Shown in pieces: positions 1-5,587 of a stretch of DNA of 5,788 nucleotides. Under the pieces are notes generated by a model. The model was not told where the DNA came from, made no database searches, and saw nothing but the letters and a program-made list of their open reading frames with translations. The stretch is from Selenomonadaceae bacterium. GTDB lineage: Bacteria > Bacillota > Negativicutes > Selenomonadales > Selenomonadaceae. Numbering within the stretch: the stretch's first letter is position 1; every line of letters begins with the position of its first letter. Where the stretch lies: contig JAFPCE010000016.1 in NCBI GenBank assembly GCA_017390245.1, positions 1 to 5,788 on the forward strand. The letters run 5' to 3'. The position numbers and the translations under genes were made by a program.

Positions 1-1114
1 CAGCATCAGAAAGAGCACCAAACATTCTGGAAGCGATGCCAGGGTTGCCCAGCATGCCAGCACCAACGATGGAAACCTTTGCCACATCCTCTTCAATGAG
101 AACTGCTACAGCATGGAGCTTCTCTGCTACAGAATCCACAACCTTCTTTGCCTCTGGCAAATCATCAAGAGTAGTAGTAAATACCATATCAGTTACATTC
201 TTCTCAATATTTCTGATACTCTGGACAATCATGTCAACAGCGATATTCTTCTCAGCCAGTGCTGCGAAAATAGTATGTGCAATACCAGGATTGTTAGGTA
301 CACCCAGAACTGCAATCTTAGCTACGTTATTATCATGGGCTACGCCACGAATCAAGAAATCCTTCTCCTCCATTGTATATGCCTCCCTAATCATAGTGCC
401 TGGTTTGCTAGTAAATGTAGAACGTACATGAATTGGAATATTGAAATATTTACCCATTTCCACAGAACGTGGCTGCATAACTCCAGCACCTAAGCGAGCC
501 ATTTCTAACATTTCGTCGTAGGTAATTTCCTTCATCTTACGCGCATCTGGAATAATGCGTGGATCCGCAGAGTAAATGCCATCAACATCAGTGTAAATCT
601 CGCAGGCATCAGCCTTTAAAGCACCAGCCAGTGCTACAGCAGATGTATCAGAGCCGCCGCGGCCCAAGGTAACAGGATCGCCCTTGGAATCAGTGCCCTG
701 GAAGCCTGCTACAACAACAATCTTGCCCTTGTCCAGCTCTTCCTTGACACGGGCAGGCTTGATATCAACGATTTTACCCTTGGTATGCACGGAATTGGTT
801 CTCATGCCTACCATGGCGCCTGTAAGGGATATAGCCTTCTGTCCCAAAGTCTTAAAGGCCATAGTCAGCAAGGAAATGGAAACCTGCTCACCTGTAGTTA
901 ATAACATATCCATCTCACGGGTATACTGATATGGATTTGCGTTAATGCCCTTAGCCAGCTGAATGAGGTCATCCGTAGTATCGCCCATAGCAGATACAAC
1001 CATGACAATCTGGTCACCAGGCTTCTTTTCTGCAATAATTCTCTTGGCTACATTCATAATCTTTTCAGTAGAACCTACTGAAGTACCGCCAAACTTTTTA
1101 ACAATAAGAGCCAT
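1..1114 (-). CDS. lysC: Aspartate kinase (aspartokinase II type), C-terminus cut by window edge
   Basis: This cytoplasmic enzyme phosphorylates L-aspartate with ATP, the first step towards lysine, threonine, methionine and diaminopimelate. The window holds 371 residues; family members are about 400-410, so roughly 30-40 are lost beyond the left edge. The amino-acid kinase domain covers about residues 1-240, with KFGGTS at 7-12, TTGEQVS at 73-79, GFQG at 137-140 and the nucleotide/substrate loop TLGRGGSDTSAVALA at 149-163. The first ACT domain starts near residue 264 (NPGIAHTIFAALAEKNI, 275-291). A second begins near 344 (VSIVGAGMLGNPGIAS) and is truncated. The start at 1114 is supported by a GGGGGAGA ribosome site just upstream and by MALIVKKFGGTS, which matches the usual LysC N-terminus. 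It lies 174 bp downstream of ruvC but has its own promoter. Feedback by lysine and/or threonine is expected from the ACT domains; which one cannot be read from the sequence. Confidence 0.97.
   Translation of the reverse strand, partial: MALIVKKFGGTSVGSTEKIMNVAKRIIAEKKPGDQIVMVVSAMGDTTDDLIQLAKGINANPYQYTREMDMLLTTGEQVSISLLTMAFKTLGQKAISLTGAMVGMRTNSVHTKGKIVDIKPARVKEELDKGKIVVVAGFQGTDSKGDPVTLGRGGSDTSAVALAGALKADACEIYTDVDGIYSADPRIIPDARKMKEITYDEMLEMARLGAGVMQPRSVEMGKYFNIPIHVRSTFTSKPGTMIREAYTMEEKDFLIRGVAHDNNVAKIAVLGVPNNPGIAHTIFAALAEKNIAVDMIVQSIRNIEKNVTDMVFTTTLDDLPEAKKVVDSVAEKLHAVAVLIEEDVAKVSIVGAGMLGNPGIASRMFGALSDA
371..388 (-). promoter_or_regulatory. Internal ribosome site and in-frame ATG for aspartokinase beta subunit
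   Basis: Inside lysC a strong Shine-Dalgarno (AGGGAGG on the minus strand, 388-382) lies 8 nt before an in-frame ATG at 373, codon 248. The product would start MEEKDFLIRGVAH and contain only the two ACT domains. In Bacillus subtilis aspartokinase II a separate beta subunit starts at the equivalent place (about residue 246, sequence MEQNLIVRG) and pairs with the full-length alpha chain in an alpha2-beta2 enzyme. The ribosome site, spacing and homologous position are seen here; production of the beta chain is inferred from the family. Confidence 0.75.
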
Positions 1115-1209
1115 GTCTCTCCCCCTAATACAGGAATATTCTTAAGTATTCATATCCTCTTGAAGTGGACATTTGTCACTATGATATCCTAAATACCTAA
1201 GCGAATTTC

Positions 1210-1238
1210 ATTATAATACAAATATGTTCATTCGTCTA
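1210..1238 (-). promoter_or_regulatory. Probable lysC promoter
   Basis: On the minus strand a perfect -10 TATAAT (1215-1210) is preceded by TAGACG (1238-1233, 4 of 6 to TTGACA) with a 17-nt spacer. This would start a leader of roughly 90 nt before the lysC ATG. That is too short for a lysine riboswitch (about 170 nt), and no L-box core or T-box is visible. The promoter would uncouple lysC from ruvC. Confidence 0.65.
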
Positions 1239-1288
1239 CATACAAAGGTACAAAAAGGGGTAAAAATTTACATGTATACGCGAATACA

Positions 1289-1783
1289 TTACAAATTATT
1301 GCGAAAGGTGAAGCTATTCATTATGTGAGATGTACAAATGGCCACTGCCAGTGCATCGGCCACATCATCTGGCTTTGGTGGCTTCGGCAAATTCAAAATT
1401 TTTGTAACCATGTAGATCACCTGCTCCTTGTCAGCCTTGCCATAACCGGTAACAGACTGCTTTACCTGCAGCGGTGTGCGCTCAATAATGGGCAGGTTAT
1501 TCTTGGCAGCTGCCAGCATTATGACGCCACGGGCCTGGCCTACTGGAATAGCAGTATCCACATTGCGGTTAAAAAACAGCTGCTCAATGCCCATGACATC
1601 AGGCTTAAACTCCTTAATCATCTCATTCAGCCCGTCAAAAATCTTCAGCAGCCGGTCCTCCATTTTTGCCTTAGGACTGGTGGTAATAGCACCATACTTA
1701 TGGGCAATTAAATTACTCCCCCGTGATTCTACAAAACCATAACCACAAATAGCAGTACCAGGATCAATCCCCAATGCCAGCAT
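1289..1783 (-). CDS. ruvC: Holliday junction resolvase RuvC
   Basis: RuvC is the dimeric endonuclease that cuts Holliday junctions symmetrically during recombinational repair, working with the RuvAB branch-migration motor. The 164-residue protein has the family length. All four acidic catalytic residues are present: D7 in LGIDPG, E67 in GIEQLFF, and D140 and D143 in DDVADALA; these correspond to D7, E66, D138 and D141 of E. coli. GYGKADKEQV (114-123) is the usual basic motif. I chose the ATG at 1783 and not the one at 1792. The GGGAGG ribosome site directly abuts the 1792 ATG but sits 9 nt before the 1783 ATG, and MLALGIDPG fits the family N-terminus. Upstream lies the divergent HD-GYP gene and downstream lysC; ruvA and ruvB are not adjacent. 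Nothing looks broken. Confidence 0.96.
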   Translation of the reverse strand: MLALGIDPGTAICGYGFVESRGSNLIAHKYGAITTSPKAKMEDRLLKIFDGLNEMIKEFKPDVMGIEQLFFNRNVDTAIPVGQARGVIMLAAAKNNLPIIERTPLQVKQSVTGYGKADKEQVIYMVTKILNLPKPPKPDDVADALAVAICTSHIMNSFTFRNNL

Positions 1784-1799
1784 ATCAAGCATCCTCCCT
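1783..1799 (-). promoter_or_regulatory. ruvC ribosome site that decides the start
   Basis: AGGGAGG on the minus strand (1799-1793) has two in-frame ATGs after it: one immediately adjacent (1792), which leaves no spacing and cannot be used normally, and one 9 nt downstream (1783). The second is the likely initiator, removing three residues (MLD) from the longest reading frame. Confidence 0.8.
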
Positions 1800-1841
1800 T
1801 AACACTATAATCTTCATCTTTTATTCAATCTTTACCTACCT

Positions 1842-1870
1842 AAAATAGCTTAATTACCTCATAAATTCAA
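1842..1870 (-). promoter_or_regulatory. Weak candidate ruvC promoter
   Basis: On the minus strand TTGAAT (1870-1865) and TATTTT (1847-1842) are 17 nt apart, each matching the sigma-A consensus at 4 of 6 positions. It is correctly placed for ruvC, but the surrounding DNA is very AT-rich, so chance matches are expected. A ruvC promoter should exist here because the upstream gene is divergent. Confidence 0.35.
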
Positions 1871-1930
1871 TATTTTAATTAAGAAAATTTTTATAGGACT
1901 AATTACTGTTTCCTTGTTAGCAATATTACG

Positions 1931-1939
1931 TGGTATAAT
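1931..1939 (+). promoter_or_regulatory. Extended -10 promoter for the HD-GYP gene
   Basis: TGGTATAAT is a perfect -10 hexamer (1934-1939) with the TGn extension (TG at 1931-1932), which can work without a good -35; none is clear at 16-18 nt. The upstream stretch 1861-1905 is strongly AT-rich. Transcription would begin near 1946, about 190 nt before the ATG at 2138, giving an unusually long leader. A second TATACT at 1989-1994 lacks a matching -35. Confidence 0.55.
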
Positions 1940-1949
1940 ATATCAGATA

Positions 1950-2106
1950 TAGATTTATATTTTGCAATAGTTTTATGGTCATATTTATTATACTCAAGAG
2001 GCTCAATTTTAGCCTTTGGTCAGCTGAAATATTGAGTTTCCAAATCTAAATGCTGTTCACAATTATCATGATGCAGGACCTTAGCACTTTTTCAATAGCC
2101 AAGTCC
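1950..2106 (+). promoter_or_regulatory. Structured 5' leader upstream of the HD-GYP gene (candidate cis-regulatory RNA)
   Basis: The predicted transcript carries nested inverted repeats. TAGATTT (1950-1956) pairs perfectly with AAATCTA (2042-2048) as a closing helix, starting only a few bases after the predicted transcription start. Inside it a 12-bp stem-loop runs 2002-2036 (CTCAAT with ATTGAG, then TTTAGC with GCTGAA across a 2-nt bulge, 9-nt loop). A third, weaker helix pairs GGA/CTT (2076-2082) with AAG/TCC (2101-2106), ending 16 nt before the ribosome site. I see no cyclic di-GMP (GEMM) riboswitch core and no U-run terminator. AT-rich DNA gives such pairings by chance, so function is inference. 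The rest of this 354-bp gene-free stretch holds only the promoters listed separately. Confidence 0.3.
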
Positions 2107-2137
2107 CTACATAGAAACACATAAGAGGATTTTATTT

Positions 2138-3280
2138 ATGATAAGCTTACCAGTCACCCGCCTCAAGGATGGCATGATAACCGCCCAGAGCATTTATAAC
2201 AGTTCTGGCGCCAGCTACCTTACCAGAGGCTCCAAACTCAGCCAGCAATATATCGAGAAGCTGCGTCAGATTGGCATTTCCAATGTAGTTATCACTTCCC
2301 TGAATCCTGACCTGCCACTGCCTCCACCTGAGGATATTATCAAGGAGGATACCAGAGTTAATGCCATCCATCAGATTTGTGAAACCTATTCCCGTCTGCA
2401 GCAGGATGAGGACATAGAATTTTCCCCTTTGCTGGGTACAGCTGAGAAAATTATTGCGGATTTAATCAAGAATCCTGATAATCTGGTGCAAATGACAGAT
2501 ATCCGCCTGTATGATGACTATACATTTGCTCATTCTGTTAATGTAGCAGCCTTATCAGCTATGCTGGGAATTATCTGTGGTTATTCTAAAGAGGATTTGA
2601 CTACTCTCACCATGGGAGCCCTTCTGCATGATGTAGGCAAGCTGGATGTAAACATTAACATTCTGAATAAGCCAGGCACTCTTAATGATAATGAATTTGA
2701 GGTTATCAGGAATCACCCTGAGGCTGGCTGGCGCCGTCTGTGCAGTATATATGACCCTGGTCTGGATATGCGTATGATAGCATCTATTGCCTATCAGCAT
2801 CATGAGCATTTAGATGGACATGGGTATCCCCGCCATCTTACCAGGGACAACATCTGTGAATTTGCCAGAATTGTGGCCATTGCTGATGTATATGATGCTC
2901 TTACCACCCAGCGGCCATATAAGAAGGCCTATGCACCTCATATTGCTTACCAGATTATGACAAAGTGCTCTGGCAAGCAGTTTGAACCAAAGCTGCTGTC
3001 TTTGTTCTTTGATCACGTATCGCTGTTCCCTGTAGGATCTGTTGTGAAGACCACCATGGGCTATGGCATTGTGCAGCATATACATACTGGCATGACCCGG
3101 TTCCCAAGGATTATTATCTTTGCTGATAATACTCAGAGCCCTCTGCCTAAACCTTCCACTGTAGAGACCTTTAACTATGGGCCAGACTTCATCCAAACTG
3201 TATTAGACGGTAATGAACTAAGGCTGCTTTGTATGAGGCTGCAGTTCAACCCTGCAAAACTAATAATCAATAAGGCATAA
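2138..3280 (+). CDS. HD-GYP domain phosphodiesterase (probable cyclic di-GMP hydrolase)
   Basis: HD-GYP enzymes degrade cyclic di-GMP to pGpG or GMP and so affect motility, biofilm and related behaviours. This 380-residue protein has a small N-terminal module (about 5-53, PVTRLKDGM ... GSKLSQQYIEKLRQIGI) that often precedes HD-GYP domains in Bacillota, then a linker containing LPPPE. The HD-GYP domain (about 105-285) carries H132 (HSVNV), H164-D165 (LLHDVGK), H193 (NHPEAG), H221-H222-E223, DGHGYP at 226-231 and D250 (AIADVYDAL), so the metal ligands and the GYP signature are present. A C-terminal beta-rich extension follows (LFPVGSVVKTTMGYGIV, 296-312). No signal peptide, membrane segment or receiver domain is visible, so it is likely cytosolic. 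Start: AAGAGG at 2123-2128, 9 nt before the ATG. It is monocistronic, divergent from ruvC and convergent with yebC. The substrate is inferred from the family; other cyclic dinucleotides are possible. Confidence 0.93.
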   Translation: MISLPVTRLKDGMITAQSIYNSSGASYLTRGSKLSQQYIEKLRQIGISNVVITSLNPDLPLPPPEDIIKEDTRVNAIHQICETYSRLQQDEDIEFSPLLGTAEKIIADLIKNPDNLVQMTDIRLYDDYTFAHSVNVAALSAMLGIICGYSKEDLTTLTMGALLHDVGKLDVNINILNKPGTLNDNEFEVIRNHPEAGWRRLCSIYDPGLDMRMIASIAYQHHEHLDGHGYPRHLTRDNICEFARIVAIADVYDALTTQRPYKKAYAPHIAYQIMTKCSGKQFEPKLLSLFFDHVSLFPVGSVVKTTMGYGIVQHIHTGMTRFPRIIIFADNTQSPLPKPSTVETFNYGPDFIQTVLDGNELRLLCMRLQFNPAKLIINKA

Positions 3281-3283
3281 GAA

Positions 3284-3331
3284 AACAGCCATGATGTATA
3301 CCATACGGTACAGGTCATGGCTGTTATTTTT
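3284..3331 (+). terminator. Intrinsic terminator of the HD-GYP gene
   Basis: Starting 4 nt after the stop codon, AACAGCCATGA (3284-3294) pairs perfectly over 11 bp with TCATGGCTGTT (3315-3325), followed by ATTTTT. The 20-nt apical part can fold further (TACC with GGTA). The opposite strand continues with TTTTC after the stem, so it may also stop some leftward transcription. Confidence 0.9.
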
Positions 3332-3367
3332 GTGAAAAATCAATTACATATTAATATTACATACACC

Positions 3368-3392
3368 AAAAGGCGGCCCTAGAGCCACCTTT
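3368..3392 (-). terminator. Probable intrinsic terminator of yebC
   Basis: On the minus strand AAAGGTGGC (3392-3384) pairs with GCCGCCTTT (3377-3369) over 9 bp around a 6-nt loop, followed by a short T stretch that is partly in the stem. One pair is G-U in minus-strand RNA but would be a C-A mismatch in plus-strand RNA, which supports action on the minus strand, 43 nt past the yebC stop. The short U-tail makes its strength uncertain. Confidence 0.6.
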
Positions 3393-3434
3393 CCTATTTG
3401 CTTATCAGACTTTGCTTCAAAGATAAAGAAAAGC

Positions 3435-4169
3435 TTACTCTTCCTCATCCATCTCGTAGTTGCCATATACATTCTGTACGTCATCATTCTCATCCAATGC
3501 GTCCAGCAGCTTCTGCATCTTAGCAACATTCTCGCCCTCAACCTTAACTGTGGTATCAGGAACCATGGTAACCTCTGCAGATGCAGGCTCAATGCCCTTC
3601 TCACCCAGTGCCTTCTCAATATCATCAAAAGCCTCTGGCTCTGCAGTAATCTCAAAGATATCGTCCTCAGCACTGAAATCATCAGCACCAGCCTCTAAAA
3701 CGATTTCCATGAGAGCATCCTCATCATCGAAGGTCTCCTTCTCAACAATGAAAACAGCCTTTTTCTTGAACATCCAGCCTACGCAGCCAGTCTCGCCTAA
3801 GTTACCGCCATACTTGGAGAAGATGTGACGTACATCCGCTGCAGTACGGTTGCGGTTATCAGTAAGAATGTCCAGCATAATAGCAGTACCAGCTGGGCCG
3901 TAACCCTCATAGGTTAACTCCTCGTAGTTACTGCCATCAGATGCGCCTAAGCCCTTCTGGATAGCTCTGTTAATGTTGTCCTTTGGAATATTGTTAGCCT
4001 TAGCCTTGGATAAAGCCAGCTTCAGTCTCATATTACCAACTGGATCACTGCCGCCCATGCGAACAGCGATGGTAATCTCACGGCCGATTTTGGTAGTAAT
4101 CTTACCGCGGATTGCATCATTTGCACCTTTTTTTCTTTTAATGTTTGCCCATTTAGAATGTCCTGACAT
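3435..4169 (-). CDS. yebC: YebC/PmpR/TACO1 family protein
   Basis: This is a full-length, 244-residue member of the YebC/TACO1 family. Such proteins were long annotated as transcriptional regulators; newer work on relatives points to a translation role at difficult stretches such as polyproline. Visible family marks are the N-terminal MSGHSKWANIKRKKG (1-15), KITTKIGREITIAVRMGGSDP (23-43), IPKDNINRAIQKG (61-73), YEGYGPAGTAIM (87-98) and TDNRNRTAADVRHIFSKYGGNLG (103-125). The acidic C-terminus (EMDEEE) is ordinary. The ATG at 4169 has AAGGAG at 4187-4182, a slightly long 12-nt spacing. It has its own promoter in the 100-bp gap after tyrS and a terminator before the convergent HD-GYP gene. In many bacteria yebC directly precedes ruvC; here the HD-GYP gene lies between them. 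Which molecular role applies here cannot be told from sequence. Confidence 0.96.
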   Translation of the reverse strand: MSGHSKWANIKRKKGANDAIRGKITTKIGREITIAVRMGGSDPVGNMRLKLALSKAKANNIPKDNINRAIQKGLGASDGSNYEELTYEGYGPAGTAIMLDILTDNRNRTAADVRHIFSKYGGNLGETGCVGWMFKKKAVFIVEKETFDDEDALMEIVLEAGADDFSAEDDIFEITAEPEAFDDIEKALGEKGIEPASAEVTMVPDTTVKVEGENVAKMQKLLDALDENDDVQNVYGNYEMDEEE

Positions 4170-4213
4170 AAGAGAACAACGCTCCTTTTTCTAGCTTGAT
4201 TTTACGACTTTAT

Positions 4214-4242
4214 AGTATATCACAAACTGTCATACTTGACAA
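4214..4242 (-). promoter_or_regulatory. yebC promoter
   Basis: On the minus strand TTGTCA (4242-4237, 5 of 6) and TATACT (4219-4214, 5 of 6) are separated by exactly 17 nt, with TGA immediately before the -10 giving an extended -10 element. Transcription would start about 40 nt upstream of the yebC ATG. This is the best-formed promoter in the window. Confidence 0.8.
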
Positions 4243-4269
4243 AGAATGCCATATTTAACTTAATACAAC

Positions 4270-5490
4270 TTACTTTACTAAACGATAGAACTTTTTCTTG
4301 CCCTTCTTGACAATAGCTGCACCATCAGTGAAATCCTTGTCAGACAGCACATAATCAGCATCAGTAACCTTCTCATCATTAAGAGATAAGCCATTCTGCT
4401 GGATGAGACGGCGGCCTTCACCCTTAGAGGCAAATACCTGGCCGGCAATGAGCACATCTAAGAGCTTGCCATTAGCAGTTTCTGCAGTAAGCTCAATGGT
4501 AGGCATGTTCTCGCTGGCACCTGCACCGCCAAATACAGCCTCAGCTGCCTCCTTAGCCTTTAATGCCTCTTCCTCACCATGAACCAGCTTAGTAACCTCA
4601 TAAGCCAGTACCTTTTTAGCCTCATTAATCTGAGAGCCCTCTAAGCTGCCCAGGCGCTTAACCTCTTCCATAGGCAGGAAGGTCAGGAGAGCCAGGCACT
4701 TTTCTACATCAGCATCATCAACATTGCGCCAGTACTGATAGAAATCGTATACAGGAGTCTTTTCCTTGTCCAGCCACAAAGCACCGCCAGCAGTCTTGCC
4801 CATCTTCTTGCCGTCACTCTTAGTTAAGAGGGTAAAGGTGAGGCCATATACAGCATCACCAGTCTTGCGTCGGGTCAGCTCAACACCGCCGATGATGTTG
4901 GACCACTGGTCATCGCCACCCCGCTCCATCTTCAGGTTATAACGGCGGTGCAGCTCTAAAAAGTCATAGGACTGCATAATCATATAGTTGAACTCCAAGA
5001 AGGTTAAGCCCTTCTCCATGCGGTTCTTGTAGCACTCAGCTGCCAGCATGCGGTTAACAGTAAAGTGAGGACCAACATCTCTTAAAAGCTCAATGTAATT
5101 AAGCTTTCTCAGCCAGTCACCATTGTTTACCAGCAAAGCCTTATCATCAGAAAAATCAATAAAACGTGCCATCTGCTTTTTGAAGCAGTTGCAGTTATGC
5201 TCAATATCCTCATCAGTCAGCATTTTACGCATATCAGTACGTCCGGAAGGATCGCCAACAGTACCAGTACCACCGCCTACCAGACAGATTGGACGGTGTC
5301 CGGCCTTCTGGAGATGAGACATAACCATGAGGCCTAAGAAATGGCCTACATGAAGGCTGTCTGCAGTTGGGTCAAAACCAATGTAGAAGGTAACCTTCTC
5401 ATTGTCAAAAAGTTTTCTAACCTCATCCTCGTTGGTGCACTGGGCAACGTAACCACGTTCCTTCAGCATGTCAAAAATACTTGTAGTCAC
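4270..5490 (-). CDS. tyrS: Tyrosyl-tRNA synthetase (TyrRS), GTG start
   Basis: TyrRS is a class I enzyme that charges tRNA-Tyr with tyrosine using ATP, acting as a cytoplasmic homodimer. At 406 residues it is close to the usual 400-425. The Rossmann catalytic domain shows YIGFDPTADSLHVGH (36-50, HIGH-type HVGH at 47-50), GGGTGTVGDPSGR (72-84), the tyrosine-pocket region QSYDFLELHRRY (173-184) and GGDDQWSNI (191-199). KMGKT (229-233) is the KMSKS-type loop in the form usual for bacterial TyrRS. An S4 RNA-binding domain occupies about 342-400 (KLLDVLIAGQVFASKGEGRR onward). The start is GTG at 5490, chosen because AAGGAGAG lies at 5507-5500 and no better start fits; the next ATG (codon 8) has no ribosome site. 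The gap to the upstream gene is only 97 bp and shows no T-box leader. It precedes yebC on the same strand. Confidence 0.97.
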   Translation of the reverse strand: MTTSIFDMLKERGYVAQCTNEDEVRKLFDNEKVTFYIGFDPTADSLHVGHFLGLMVMSHLQKAGHRPICLVGGGTGTVGDPSGRTDMRKMLTDEDIEHNCNCFKKQMARFIDFSDDKALLVNNGDWLRKLNYIELLRDVGPHFTVNRMLAAECYKNRMEKGLTFLEFNYMIMQSYDFLELHRRYNLKMERGGDDQWSNIIGGVELTRRKTGDAVYGLTFTLLTKSDGKKMGKTAGGALWLDKEKTPVYDFYQYWRNVDDADVEKCLALLTFLPMEEVKRLGSLEGSQINEAKKVLAYEVTKLVHGEEEALKAKEAAEAVFGGAGASENMPTIELTAETANGKLLDVLIAGQVFASKGEGRRLIQQNGLSLNDEKVTDADYVLSDKDFTDGAAIVKKGKKKFYRLVK

Positions 5491-5529
5491 TGTATAATTC
5501 TCTCCTTATAAATGATAAATGCATGAAGC

Positions 5530-5535
5530 ATTATA
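5530..5535 (-). promoter_or_regulatory. Candidate -10 element of tyrS
   Basis: A perfect TATAAT on the minus strand lies 39 nt before the tyrS GTG, in an AT-rich stretch. No -35 match is found at 16-18 nt; that position is taken by an inverted repeat. A perfect TTGACA occurs at 5580-5575 but is too far upstream (39 nt) to pair with it. Confidence 0.4.
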
Positions 5536-5547
5536 TTTTATCAAATT

Positions 5548-5566
5548 AATAGCTGATTCAGCTATT
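5548..5566. repeat. 19-nt inverted repeat upstream of tyrS
   Basis: AATAGCTGA and TCAGCTATT are perfect 9-bp arms around a single central base. The element lies between the stop of the upstream gene and the tyrS -10, covering the place of a -35 box. As RNA it gives an 8-bp stem with a 3-nt loop but has no U-run on either strand, so it is a poor terminator. An operator for a dimeric regulator is the alternative; no regulator can be named. Confidence 0.6.
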
Positions 5567-5587
5567 TAAATCCATGTCAATACTTAA

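Noticed and set aside
36..1145. Plus-strand open frames opposite lysC
   Set aside because: They overlap the aspartokinase coding sequence and give low-complexity Ser/Thr/Leu translations typical of antisense reading.
1134..1151. Hairpin GAATATTCTTAAGTATTC near the lysC ribosome site
   Set aside because: In the lysC transcript only five mostly A-U pairs form before a C-A mismatch; unlikely to be stable.
1115..1209. Lysine riboswitch or T-box upstream of lysC
   Set aside because: The leader after the best promoter is about 90 nt, too short for an L-box, and no T-box sequence is seen.
1260..1291. Inverted repeat ATGTAT-TCGCGT-ATACAT at the ruvC stop, followed by T-rich DNA, as a ruvC terminator
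   Set aside because: Only 6 AU-rich pairs, overlapping the stop codon, and the following T stretches are broken by ACCCC. Too weak to call a terminator.
1325..1742. Plus-strand open frames opposite ruvC
   Set aside because: Antisense shadows of a gene with intact RuvC catalytic motifs; no ribosome sites or recognisable protein features.
1946..2137. Cyclic di-GMP (GEMM-I or GEMM-II) riboswitch before the HD-GYP gene
   Set aside because: The conserved core sequences of these classes are not recognisable; only generic stem-loops are present.
2147..3196. Minus-strand open frames opposite the HD-GYP gene
   Set aside because: Antisense shadows of a well-supported gene; no ribosome sites or domain motifs.
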